Shown: one piece after another, positions 51,572 through 62,312 of the stretch
How positions within the stretch are numbered: the first letter of the stretch is position 1
How the letters are laid out: each line of letters begins with the position of its first letter
Source: Anthopleura xanthogrammica
Lineage: Eukaryota; Cnidaria; Anthozoa; Actiniaria; Actiniidae
DNA length: 64,000 nucleotides
Reading direction: 5' to 3'
Assembly (NCBI GenBank): GCA_964019055.1
Contig: OZ025212.1
Location: forward strand, 11,933,391 to 11,997,390
Position numbers and translations under genes: made by a program
The notes under the pieces: model-generated
Database searches by the model: none
The model's input: the letters and a program-made list of their open reading frames with translations, nothing else
Told to the model about the DNA's origin: nothing

Positions 51572-51691
51572 CTTGTGGCATACTCTATTGTGGCGCCTAC
51601 TAACTCGTTAAAGAGTAATTTCCGTCTACTATCAAGAGGATGGGCAGAAGTCATAGGTTGTTTTTTTACTTGTGGTGTCTACTAAGTTGTG
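51513..51691 (+). repeat. Tandem duplication of the STPG1 terminal exon end
   Basis: 51513-51577 (CTACTATCAAGAAGATGGGC to ACTTGTG) is repeated at 51626-51691 (CTACTATCAAGAGGATGGGC to AGTTGTG), offset 113. About seven single-base differences, mostly transitions, plus one inserted T. The second copy lies after the stop codon and is non-coding in the present model. Confidence 0.88.
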
Positions 51692-53748
51692 TCCGACTGA
51701 GATAAAGAAAAATAGAGTTGTAGTATTACAACCTCATTCGATGACCAACAACCAACTGAGTGTTGTTGTTTTATCATGGTTTAGATATTCAGAGATTTTT
51801 AATTGATAAAACAATGAAAAACCTATTTAAAATGGAATTAAGTGACCATATCTGTTACGTACAGGTGTAACCCGAGTTCTCTCCCACTGTGATGCTGTAT
51901 ATTTTCACTGAGTCTTTTATTTCTCTTCCTGGTATTTATCAGGTGCAAGCTAAAGATTTATATTTTATCCTGGTGCTTGTGATTGCATGATGCTGTTTCT
52001 GACTTCAATTTCATTTCTTTTTTGTTGTTGCCATTTTTCATTAGCTCAGCTTGTATTTTCTTGGTCAACTAGTGTGTGCATTTATTACATTTAAGAAGAG
52101 TATTGCACTATCTTCAGTGCTATTACCTTTTAATTAAAAATATCGACAAAGTATTAAATTTATTAAAGAGTTATATAAATTTTTCTGTGTTGGATAGCCT
52201 GATCAAAGCACTGGGTTTTTGGTGGTTTTCTGCCAATAAGAGCGCGTGATTTTTCAAATGTAATGTTACCAAACTAATCACGCGAGTCCACATGTAATAC
52301 CCTCCCATCTTTGCACTCCTATTCTTCTTTTTGCAGTCGCGCGGTAATGTTCCAAACATGATATTGTTGATAAAAAGGCTGGCTATTTAAAGCACTCAAT
52401 ATGTTAAAACTGTTCCTTGTGAGGTTTCCGATGGTGTTATTACTGAGGCGCTCAAATTAATGGTTTAAAAAATTTTTTTTGAAAAAATACGAAAAGATGG
52501 AGCAATACGCAAGAGAGCTTTTGTGCTTAGACTGTTTAGGTCAACCAGTTAACAACGTTAAATAAAGTGGCCAAAAAGTTTTTCTTTTAAGGCATGACAA
52601 AGTGGTACTCTAAGGTGATGAGGTTATTTTAAGGAAAACAAAACCCTTTCATCACTAAGTGACGTCCATTGTCATGCAAAAATACTACAACACGGTTGAA
52701 GTACTCTCTAAGTGCGTCAAACGAGTTTGATCGTTACAGTCCACTGAGTATACAAAACCACATCGAGTTCATACTCAGCATTGCGGAGTATGGATGTCAC
52801 AGAACGAGTGTGACACTGAAGCCATACCTTTGATGATTTGGGACATCTTAGAGCCATAAAGGTCAAAACGAAGAGACGGTTTGCCTTACATCATGTTGTC
52901 TTAATAACGAGTGTAAAGATGGCAGCAAACAAATACAAATGCTGTATCCAAGAACGGGATAAGCCTTGGTGTTGGTAAGTTCTGAAACCTTTCATAATAG
53001 TTTTATAATACACTGTAAACACAGAACCCCTGTGTAATCTTTTAGCTTAGAAATGACTCCAAAAATATGCATATTGTAAGTCACATGAACGCGCCAAAAC
53101 GTCCAAGGTTTCTACCGTATCCAACATGTTAACATACTTGAATATATGTACTTTTAATGAGTGTTAAACAAGTTAGCTAGTAACCAATCTTGCCAATATG
53201 GTTCTGGTGATTTGGCCTTGTAGTTACACAAGTCAGAATGCTTTGCATTCATCAGTTCACATTCAGTTTGACTCATTTTGTGGTTATTTTTAATGCGTTA
53301 TGCTGCAAGACTGTTAGCAACGGTGAAAGACTTACGTCTAATCGTTGATAATCCCTTATAAAAGAACCCATTAAAGCTATACGTCATTGTAGTATATTAA
53401 CAAAAGGAACATGCTCTTTAGACACTCGCTGGCTATCCAGCAAATCGAAAGTCAATCGAATCATATCTTGATTACTTTAGCAATTCCTTCAATAATTTTC
53501 TCGATCTTCCTCGGTCGTTGGTGTAATACGACCACATCACATCACTAAATTTGGTTTCCCATCTCATTGTGTATCGTTGGGAGATAATTTTGCATGGAAA
53601 ACTCCGACATATGCATCGCATATCAACCTCTTAATAACGACCACGGTTGGTACGTTGCCTAAAATGGGTAATCAGTTATTTTGGGGGTCAAGGGATTATG
53701 TTATTATTACGATACGAATAATTGTTATTTTTTCCTTTCAGAGCCCCA
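51692..53748. other. Stretch between STPG1 and the 225-aa gene
   Basis: The left part is probably the STPG1 3' UTR. A possible first exon of the next gene starts at 52919 with ATGGCAGCAAACAAATACAA and ends at a good donor (TTG/GTAAGT) at 52974/52975; spliced to 53742 it stops at the junction (TG/A). No other supported feature. Confidence 0.4.
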
Positions 53749-54426
53749 ATGGATCGCAATTATTTATTCAAAGATGGAAAAAGAAAGAAGGAAGCTGCAG
53801 AGACATCATTGGAGAGGATAAGAAGAAGCATTGAGGGCGCTTTAGAAAAAGAGAAACAAAATGTGGAGAAAGAGGCTGTTAACCGGTACATACGAGATGC
53901 CTCGCTAAGAATGAGTTTGAACCTGCCAATCAAACCAACAAAAAGCCTTTTAAAAGAAGATCAAAATCACGAGCAGAAAAACACTTTGAGAGGAAGTGAT
54001 TACAAATTACCCAGCTTGCAACACGGGGCTGGATCTCCAATCACACACCCCCCTGAACCACACATGCTCAATACTGAAAACCCTGCTAGAACAAACAGTT
54101 CAAATACCAACACGTCTTTTCAGGATACTTTTTCGTCCAGCCCAAGTAAACCAAATATAAGGCTTCCTCCCATTATCATAGATACTGGACAGCAAGAAAA
54201 AGTTGGTAAAAGAAAACGAAAAAAAGATGAGTCGAGTGATATAAAGGAACAGAAGAAGAAGAGGTCCCCAGAAAGGTTTACCAGCAAACCTGCAAAGACA
54301 CGGCTGGAAAGTCTTTCTCCAGAGGAGGAAGATTTCAATGTTGTGATGTGTGGCCGTTCACCTAGAGTTAACGAGGAAACAAAAGAACTGTTTGTATCCA
54401 AACATGGACGCTTTAAAAGTAAATAA
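53749..54426 (+). CDS. Basic, NLS-bearing 225-aa protein (unrecognised)
   Basis: One long coding exon begins after a strong acceptor (TTTTTTCCTTTCAG at 53741) and the first in-frame ATG is 53749. The product is hydrophilic and basic: an N-terminal helix-prone block with heptad-like charges (residues ~10-45, KEAAETSLERIRRSIEGALE), a Ser/Pro/Asn-rich middle, NLS-like clusters GKRKRKKDES and EQKKKRSP, then a compact tail EEEDFNVVMCGRSPRVNEET..KELFVSKHGRFKSK. No membrane segment or known domain is visible. The conserved-looking C-terminal block is the best handle for homology. An upstream non-coding or uORF exon at 52919-52974 is possible. AATAAA overlaps the TAA stop. I infer a nuclear protein and no more. 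Confidence 0.65.
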   Translation: MDRNYLFKDGKRKKEAAETSLERIRRSIEGALEKEKQNVEKEAVNRYIRDASLRMSLNLPIKPTKSLLKEDQNHEQKNTLRGSDYKLPSLQHGAGSPITHPPEPHMLNTENPARTNSSNTNTSFQDTFSSSPSKPNIRLPPIIIDTGQQEKVGKRKRKKDESSDIKEQKKKRSPERFTSKPAKTRLESLSPEEEDFNVVMCGRSPRVNEETKELFVSKHGRFKSK

Positions 54427-54427
54427 A
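54422..54427 (+). terminator. AATAAA overlapping a stop codon
   Basis: The coding end ..AGTAAATAA contains AATAAA, one base past the TAA. If used for cleavage the 3' UTR would be about 10-30 bases long; no stronger AATAAA was seen in the next 200 bases. Confidence 0.35.
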
Positions 54428-55239
54428 AAATCATTAATATGAAACATTTTCACATACATGTATAGTATATAGTACATCACTTTCAGGAATTCATACCATG
54501 AATTCATACCATGCTATTACTGAGCGCGAGCTTTGATTGGTTGCTGGCACATAGCTAAGTCTTGATTGGTCGGCCCACAAACCAATGACAAACGGTATAC
54601 ACTCAATAGCTGTTATTACAGTTGAGCCTGCAATGAGATATTCTTTTGTTTTAAGAATGATACAAGTGAGGCTATGGGGTCGATACAATGCGTGTTCTCT
54701 CATTTGCATCTCATTTGCATGCATCCATAATAACTGCTATTGTAAAATCATTGTCGGATTCAAAACATAGAAGCTGAGACCGAATGGTGTTCTGGGAAAT
54801 GGCATAATTATTCTCTGATATATTCATTTGAGATACACAGTCGATATGAAACGTGTGTTTAAAAAAGCCTCCATGGTTTCTGTCAGTGCAATTTTTAAAA
54901 CATTCCACGAGTTGTATCACTAGATACATCCTAGGTAAAGTATTTGCGACCAGGCCTGCATGCAATCCCTCCAAAGTTGTTAGCCTTTTGTAAGCCTTTA
55001 GCCCGTGCATTTTTAGAATGCGTCATTGTGCGAGAATATAAACAAACCGAAGGGAAACCCAACAACTCACGTTCGCTTCTTCAGTAAATTTAAAAGAATT
55101 CAAAAGAAGACAAGTGTTGAAAAGCTTGCAGCTACTGAAACATTCGCATTATGTATTTCTACACGTATCAAGATATTCGCAAGCTTTCTATTTCTAGAAT
55201 TAAAGTGATAACTGTTAAAAAATACTGTTTGAATATGTT

Positions 55240-55457
55240 AATACTCCCGTTTCGAGTTCTCTTTTACGCTGTGTTAGCCTCAATTGTGCGTAAATTATGC
55301 AGAAATTTAGATAAAACTCGTGAAATTTCAAAGTATTTTTATTGTCTTCTTTACACACAGATCTCTTGAATTTCCACGGGCTGTTACTGAATAAAAGAAT
55401 ATATTACACGGTTTTGAGGCTAACACAGCGTAAAAGAGAACTCGAAACTGGAGTATT
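55240..55457. mobile_element. Foldback with 44 bp arms
   Basis: AATACTCCCGTTTCGAGTTC..TTTTACGCTGTGTTAGCCTCAA at 55240-55283 is inverted with one mismatch at 55414-55457. The 130 bp spacer is AT-rich and non-coding. Confidence 0.8.
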
Positions 55458-56643
55458 CATGGAACATGTTATAAAGCGGCCGGTCAGAATAAGGCATACC
55501 GTATAATATTCACAGAATAAAAGCTTAGCATCTATACGAACATGTAACTAGTATTAGAATTTAGGTAAGTTCCCTTCAAATGTAAAGTGAGTTCGCTGCG
55601 TCGAATACGACTCTCCACAATTCAGTTTTTATTATTGAGTATTATGAGAATTCATATCAGCTGAATTATTTGTCAGCAACTCAAACTTACTCGATTAGAG
55701 CAGCACAACTCGCGTCGCTAGAACTCTTAGAGGAATCCAAAGCCTGTCAAAATGATTTAACATGGCTAATATTGAGATGCTACGGCTAAAACTTCGTTTT
55801 AGTTTTTCTATAAACTTCGTGTTCACGAGCTTCTTTGACAAAGTAAAACCCGCATCCAATTATCAAATCAAGGGAGGGGAGTCTGAGCATTTTCTCGAAG
55901 CTCGTTCTAGCTCTCCAATTTGAAAGAAAAAATAATTTTATTGATCATAACTTTTTAGTATTTAGGGAACAGTGGATCCTGCGTTTATAATGAGAGAAAT
56001 TTGAATTCTAGTTCCAATTTTGTTTATACCGAAAAACATTTGCCGTGTCCTACCCTACTAAGGCAGTCATTGGTGCGCAATTTTTTCCCGTCCTAGGTTA
56101 TGCTAACAACTTGAGCTTGTTAGCTTCGCGCTGATTGGCTAGTTACATTTTCTTGTATCAGCTACTCTAAATAACGTACTTGTCATGTTCCATTTCTCAC
56201 CATCCATGCTGTTTTGCACCCGACAATGATTTTGCCATTGAGCGTATTTTGTATGATAAAGATTTCTTTTGCCTTTGAAACAAAAGTCAACCATATTTCA
56301 AATCTCGGGTACGACATCAGGGATTGGAAGAATTAATGTTCTCAGACAATCAGAAGTGAGATTCAAAAACATTAATGATGAGACAATATCCAAACTTTAA
56401 ATTTCTCATATCATGTGTATATCATATGGATTTCAAAAATTCATTACATTAATTCACAGACATAAAAAAATTCCCAGCAAAATTAAAAAAGCCGAAAGAA
56501 TAAAACGTTTCTTCAGTTAGCTACAAGATAAGTGTTAAATATACTGAGGGTCAAATATACCCAAAAACAGTGTCAAAGCTCAAATGCTAAATGTTCATCA
56601 AGTTAGATCTACATGCATAGGTAAACTTTAAAATGAGGTTTGA

Positions 56644-56928
56644 TATAGAGTGCTTACACTATGTCCATGAAATAAAATCTAAATAGTTACTACCTAATAG
56701 TTTTTATTTAGTGATTATTAGTCACTATCACTCAACGGGAGCAGCTATACACAAGGGAAATCAAATACTCAAGACAATAGAAAGATAATACTTTATTCAA
56801 TAGAGGCATACTTTATTGTTACTGAAGCTGTTTCAGTTGAGTGATAGTGACTAATAATCACTAAATAAAAACTATTAGGTAGTAACTATTTAGATTTTAT
56901 TTCATGGACATAGTGTAAGCACTCTATA
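56644..56928. mobile_element. Foldback with perfect 93 bp arms
   Basis: 56644-56736 (TATAGAGTGCTTACACTATG to ATCACTCAAC) is exactly inverted at 56836-56928. The 99 bp spacer is unique. Both outer ends are TATA, compatible with insertion at TA. Identical arms imply recent movement or gene conversion. Confidence 0.9.
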
Positions 56929-57112
56929 CTCCCAAACGAATTAAAGGCTATTAAGTTACAAAGTCGTCTAAAGGGGTTAAAAACTACCTACCTCTGTAAG
57001 AAGCTTCAATATCATGGCACAAATTCATGTAATTAATGTTCATCATTTTAGACCTACAGGTGCATGAATTTTGAAATAAGTTTGTTCTCAATAGCAGAGC
57101 CTCTAAAATAAT

Positions 57113-57252
57113 ACACCCCTTTCACGTGACGTCAAAGCAGCTCAATTTGGATGACAAAACAAGAGAATTTCAATCTCCTGAGAATGGGAACCTATTCTTT
57201 TGTCCTCCAAAGTGAGCTATATTCCAGCTTGCTTAAATTGCAAGGGGTCTAT
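57113..57252. mobile_element. Family A MITE just after the HEPN-NB-ARC stop codon
   Basis: Left end ACACCCCTTTCACGTGACGT..CAAAGCAGCTCAATTTGG as in the 37365 copy; the right arm (GTCCTCCAAAGTGAGCTAT..GCTTGCTTAAATTGCAAGGG) is more diverged. It ends 16 bases below the stop codon at 57269, so it lies in the gene's 3' UTR. Confidence 0.75.
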
Positions 57253-57268
57253 AGTTCGTGTATCAGTG

Positions 57269-60118
57269 TCATGTTAAGTATGTGAGGATTTTTTGTACTC
57301 TCTCTTTATCTGTAAGCCAGTCTCCAGATTTTAAGTTCATTTTTTTCGCCATTTCATCGGCCTCTCCAGCAAATGATTTAGCTTTTGCCCTGTCCCCCCT
57401 ATCATCATAAAGGAAGGCTAGCTCCTCCTTCACCCGACACTTGTACTTATGATCTTCTTTTAGATTGTTTTCTGCAATGCTTAATGCCTTCATGAAGTGA
57501 TTTTCGCTCTCTGGATATTTGCCCAACTTCCTATTGCAGGTGCCTGTGTTTTTCAAGAGCAAGATCATATGGGTTTCTGAATCACTTTTCAATTTGATCA
57601 ACATATCAATTGCCTTGTTATAGTACTCTAGTGCTTGATTATAACCGTCTTGAGTTTCTTGAATCAAATATCCATCTGCAATGTCCTTAAAAGTAAGAGC
57701 TGTCTTTATGTGTTGTCCTAAATATTCCTCATAAATGGCACTTGCCTGCTTAAACTTTTCCACCGCCTTTTTGTATTCTTCCTTGTGCTTCAAGTTGTGC
57801 CCTAGCTCCACGATAGCTCTGGCATAATCTTCAGTCAAACTTGGGTCGTCAACTACCCTTTCCTTACAAAACTCGATGATTTCTTCAACTATTTTGATTG
57901 CTTGTTCAATATCAGTCAACTGATGACTGAAGTGCCTTGCTTTGGATAATTGGTAGCACATTTTAGCTCTGTCATCAATTTGTACCCCACTTTCATCGAC
58001 TTGACCACTGTTGTATATTTTATCAGCCTGTTTCACTAACTTCTCGTAATCTTCTTCGTCACCTCGTCTTCGTGCAATATGGCCCTTCCAACACAATGAT
58101 TCTAATTCTCGACTAAGCAAATTGTTGTTCCTAGCTGATGCAATGAATTTATCCAGCAACCTTCCTAACAGATCCCAAGAGGTGCAGGATTCAAGGTACA
58201 TGACAACGTTAGTCAATTCTTGTAGTATCTTCTTGGTGTTTTCCATTCTTGCTTCATTCAGATCTAGCACTGGGACACCAAGCAAAATTTCCAAAGCTTT
58301 TTCGAAATTGACTCTGTTATCGACGAAAGCACTCAAAGATTGCTCACAACAATCTTTAGTCCAGTACAACTTTGTATTTCGTAAAAGTAGAGACAGGAAA
58401 TGATTTAAAAAATTAAATTTTCCTTCTTCGAGAAGATGTTGCTTCCCTTCCATCTTGCCATAATCAAAAACAAACTCATGAATAAAAGGATGAAGACTAT
58501 ATTTTCTGTTTTCATTTTGCAAAAGACTTTTTGTAGATAGTCTCTTTAGCACTTGAACTGCAACATTCTTTTTACTCACTCCTATAACTGCCATGGCAGA
58601 ATCAGCAGTAAAAGATTCGGGAAAAATTGTAAGCTTTACAAAATGATCACGCATCGTATCATCGAGTTTATCAAACGATAAGGACACAGCTCGTTTTAAA
58701 GGCTCTAGAATATCTTCCATTGGCTTTGATTTTAACTTCTCGATTAACTCGTCAGGACTGTAATCCTCCAACAAAGGGATCACAATGTTTAAGGCAAGTG
58801 GTATATTGGAACACAATTTCACAATCTCTTGTTTTTGGTATTCAGTTAATTCAGAGCTGCCTGTGTATTCCTTCGAGAGCCGAAGGTTTATGAACTGCAA
58901 ACTTTCATCTTCTTTAAACGGTTTGAGAGTTATCTCTTTCTTGGACACGCCAATGGCATCAAAATCGAAGATTTCACGCGAGGCAATCAAATAATTCACT
59001 TTTTGAGAAGAAAATTCTCGTATTTCTCGCAGAATCTTTACGAAGCAATTGGACATATCAGTTTCGCTGTTGCCATCATTTCCTGTTTGTGGCTGACAGC
59101 TCAAAACATCTTCAGCATTATCCAACACAAGAATTACGTCTCGGTCTAAGTTCCTTGCCCAGATATTAAGTGCTTCTCGGGGCTCATTCTCAACTTTCGT
59201 ACCACGGTATAACTTGTAATTTATGGTTTTTGAAATATCTTCTTCAGTTGCTTTACAGCGATGCAAATCAACAAAGTAGACAGTTTTGTTATGTGTTTTA
59301 TCAAGATCCCACGAAGCTTTCTTGATGAGGGTCGACTTACCGATTCCAGCCATGCCGTGGACCAACACCAAAGGTTTTCCATCGTTCGTTTGTGCACGAA
59401 TTTCCTTCAGCTCTTTTTCTCGGCCGATAAAACTTGAGGGTTCGTCGGGTATGCAACTCTTTATTGTCTCATGTTTCTTTTGATCTTGAAGGTCTTGAAG
59501 CCCCTCTTTTATCTCCTCAATTTGGGCTCCTTGTTTGTTTACTTGCTCCTCTAGCTTATCTATCCTCTGCTCGTGTTCACACAGTTTTTGAAACCTTTCT
59601 TGAATTTCAGAATTGTCATCGATTGGTTTAACTTTAAGATTCTTTATTTCATCTACTGGAAGTCCCAGATCAATCAAAGGTGTAGATAGCTCATCCCACA
59701 ATTTTTCAAACTCTTTGTCATTGATTCCACTTCCTGGACGATGTTGAATCTTGTTCCTAAATAATCTTATTCTTACAATGTTAGCTTCCTTGCTCTTGTC
59801 TGAAGAAGATGGTTCCTTTGTCCATCCTGTAGTTGGAGCTGTAAGGCTCAGCCTACAAATGTTGCTCAAAAGTAATACCAGGAGAGTGATATCAAAGGTT
59901 TTCGAGTCTGGTTTTCCATCAGCGGGGAACAATAATACTGTTTGATCATCAAAACGGCATTTTTTCTTAAGATCTGCTTCGTGGGTTTTCAAGACGCCAG
60001 GTAAAGCACTGTTAGAATGTATGCTGTCGAACAGTTCTCTTAACACTTGTGTCCCTCCATCCAAAAGCAATCTCCTAAGCCTCGTACCGTTGGTTTTTTC
60101 CTTTGTGTTGTTATCCAT
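57269..60118 (-). CDS. HEPN(DZIP3-type)-NB-ARC-TPR STAND ATPase
   Basis: Single-exon gene, 949 residues from the first true ATG at 60118. Domains in order: a DZIP3-type HEPN domain (about 12-155, LRRLLLDGGTQVLRELFDSI early) with the RX4H motif RNKIQH at R121-H126, the signature of catalytic HEPN RNases; a coiled coil (about 170-215); an NB-ARC ATPase (about 225-500) with Walker A GMAGIGKST (255-263), Walker B LVLDNAED (D333-D337), IASRE (378-382), a GLPL-like NIPLAL (438-443) and an MHD-like LHPFIH (542-547); helical DNA-free linker; then tetratricopeptide-like repeats (about 717-927, e.g. EYKKAVEKFKQASAIYEEYL, YNQALEYYNKAIDMLIKL). The plan is that of an NLR/APAF1-like switch with a TPR sensor and a HEPN output. 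Such genes are expanded in cnidarians and molluscs; an innate-immune role is inferred. All core motifs are intact and there is no frameshift. The absence of introns among heavily split neighbours suggests retroposition or rapid family turnover. Confidence 0.93.
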   Translation of the reverse strand: MDNNTKEKTNGTRLRRLLLDGGTQVLRELFDSIHSNSALPGVLKTHEADLKKKCRFDDQTVLLFPADGKPDSKTFDITLLVLLLSNICRLSLTAPTTGWTKEPSSSDKSKEANIVRIRLFRNKIQHRPGSGINDKEFEKLWDELSTPLIDLGLPVDEIKNLKVKPIDDNSEIQERFQKLCEHEQRIDKLEEQVNKQGAQIEEIKEGLQDLQDQKKHETIKSCIPDEPSSFIGREKELKEIRAQTNDGKPLVLVHGMAGIGKSTLIKKASWDLDKTHNKTVYFVDLHRCKATEEDISKTINYKLYRGTKVENEPREALNIWARNLDRDVILVLDNAEDVLSCQPQTGNDGNSETDMSNCFVKILREIREFSSQKVNYLIASREIFDFDAIGVSKKEITLKPFKEDESLQFINLRLSKEYTGSSELTEYQKQEIVKLCSNIPLALNIVIPLLEDYSPDELIEKLKSKPMEDILEPLKRAVSLSFDKLDDTMRDHFVKLTIFPESFTADSAMAVIGVSKKNVAVQVLKRLSTKSLLQNENRKYSLHPFIHEFVFDYGKMEGKQHLLEEGKFNFLNHFLSLLLRNTKLYWTKDCCEQSLSAFVDNRVNFEKALEILLGVPVLDLNEARMENTKKILQELTNVVMYLESCTSWDLLGRLLDKFIASARNNNLLSRELESLCWKGHIARRRGDEEDYEKLVKQADKIYNSGQVDESGVQIDDRAKMCYQLSKARHFSHQLTDIEQAIKIVEEIIEFCKERVVDDPSLTEDYARAIVELGHNLKHKEEYKKAVEKFKQASAIYEEYLGQHIKTALTFKDIADGYLIQETQDGYNQALEYYNKAIDMLIKLKSDSETHMILLLKNTGTCNRKLGKYPESENHFMKALSIAENNLKEDHKYKCRVKEELAFLYDDRGDRAKAKSFAGEADEMAKKMNLKSGDWLTDKERVQKILTYLT

Positions 60119-62312
60119 TTTGCTCACGATTTCGTCGTGAAATTATGCTCGTTTCTTTACATTTTGCTTCAACCTCGCACCGTCCTCGCACGATTGTTAT
60201 TCCATCAGTTCATGATCTGTTAGAAAACTTCATCTGCGCCATTTTCAGGTAGGCTATTCAGCGACGTTGTTCGAAGACTGTTGCAATGAAATTTGACAGA
60301 GGTCTATATCTGTATAGAATAATTACACTAACGTGTAAGGAATGGAAGCTGTGGGTTTCTCGGTCGAACGATATTCAAAGCATCTACGCTTGAAATTTTG
60401 TCAATAGACCAATGACAAATGTCAGTTAAGAAAACATCTGTCACTGCCTAGACAAAATATTCTAACAACGGTAAGTAATGTATGCAGACACCAGCAAGAA
60501 TGAATTTATGAGTTCGGTATATTTTAGAATCCCATATCACAAAATAAACTCGCGCGCTGATTGGTCCGAGATGACGAATATGTGACGCAGATAGCGAAGG
60601 ATTCAGCGCGGAATCTTTTGTCTTATTATCACTTGATTAAAAAACAATTAAAAAAAAGAAGATTAGTTTGCAAAGAATATAAATGGAAATAGTAAACTTT
60701 GTTAAAAAGCGAATTTTGCTATAAAAACGAAGAATGTTTGATAGCAGTCTGAAAAGATGAATTCAATGAAAAATCAGGAAGCCCAAGTTTTGTTTTTCTT
60801 TGTCTTCTCGCTTCGCGACTCGTGCGATATCGTTTTTACTCGTGAAATTCATCGTGGAATTCCCTCGTCATCCCATGAATTTTTCCATAGAATTCTGGCC
60901 TAAGACGCTAAATTTATGCACTAAAAATAAAACGTATTGAGTTTAAAATTTGTCACGGTCCAGTTATTATCTAATATATAGATTTAGGCACTGCCTAAAA
61001 GCGGAGCTCCCATAAATAGTATATTTAGTGCTAAAAACGTGACAATTGTGTGACGCGGCATAACGCTGGTTATAGCGTTACCACTTCGTTTGATTTTACC
61101 AGAATCCAGGAGGAAAAACTAAAAGAAAAACCATTATTTTAAGCCTTCAAAAGCATTAGAAAACTTTTCAATTCGAAGAAAAATAATCATACATCCTAGA
61201 GCATATGAATACATGTATAGAACAAAGGATTTTATTCAGCAAATCTTAGTAATCAAAGTTGTATGTTTTTTAGGTGGAAAGTGAACTACACTGAAAATTG
61301 TCGAAAAATATTACTGATAAGCTTAAGCTTACATTCACTTGAACTTCACATGTAAAAAGAGACATATTCATTAATGCAAGATAATAATTTTCTTTGTTAG
61401 TAAGTTATCGTTATTATCGAGCGAAATATCTTACAAAAACATAAGCTTATCCATAAAAAAAACAACAAGCTCATCATTTTTGCGATTGTGTAATAGAAAT
61501 AGCTGGAAAAGCCAGATAAATAGCAAATATTTGGTGTGATATGTATTCCTTTTTCATATTTCATTCAACATTAAAATAAATTATCTATAAAAATGTCAAA
61601 ATATTCATATGATTATGAAACTGGAATCTTGTTTTGACTTCGCGTGAGGTTCGCTGGCCGTCAAATATGTTTTTTCAAAGAACCAAGTCTTTTTACTAAG
61701 TCTTAGCCTTTTTTCTTGAAATGGGATCAAAAACAAAAGATCAAAGCTTCAAATATCGCTTTTTTGGTTCACAAGTATTGAAGAAAAAGATGATAAAAAT
61801 CTAGAATGCAGTAAAAACGACAAACTATCCAAGTTTTTCTGACAATGTTTGCCGAACCAACGTCCTTGGCTTGTCTGAGAGTTTCTCCAGCTAGTTTACA
61901 CATTTCTTGTCGATTTTTTACGAAATATTAGTTAAAATTAATGAATTTACCTTCTATGAAGTGTTTTCTACGGAACTGAAATATCATTTTTGCAGTATAA
62001 TCAGGTTTTTCTGGTCTACAGGCCACTTTTTCTCTCACTGAAGTTTCAGTCACGAAACTTCATCTAATCGTAAGATTAAGAATCTTCCCTCGCTTTCCCT
62101 CGCTAAATCTTCTTTAGCAAGTCGCTAAAGTCGAAAAATTGTTTTTGTTCACTTTAAGACAGACATGACTTCGACTAAACGTATTTTTCGCATTGCAAAA
62201 ATAAGAAAAAATACTTCTTGATCCATCTTTGACTACATTATTGCAATTTTTCTGTGCATTTGTGAGTAAGCAAAGCGCGCGGGAACCCTGTGCAAAGTGG
62301 TACACGGACGGA
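60119..62312. other. AT-rich stretch upstream of HEPN-NB-ARC gene
   Basis: The first few hundred bases should contain the promoter and 5' UTR. The rest is AT-rich and I see no gene. GCGGAGCTCCC at 61001-61011 and GGGAGCTCCGC at 62720-62730 may mark the ends of one large repeat containing the microsatellite, but this is weak. Confidence 0.4.

Larger units (their letters stand above)
54427..57112. other. Intergenic stretch with foldbacks, no gene
   Basis: AT-rich DNA with two foldbacks (55240-55457 and 56644-56928, listed separately) and two tandem octamers ATTTGCAT at 54702-54709 and 54713-54720. Short frames here have no splice or family support. Confidence 0.5.
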
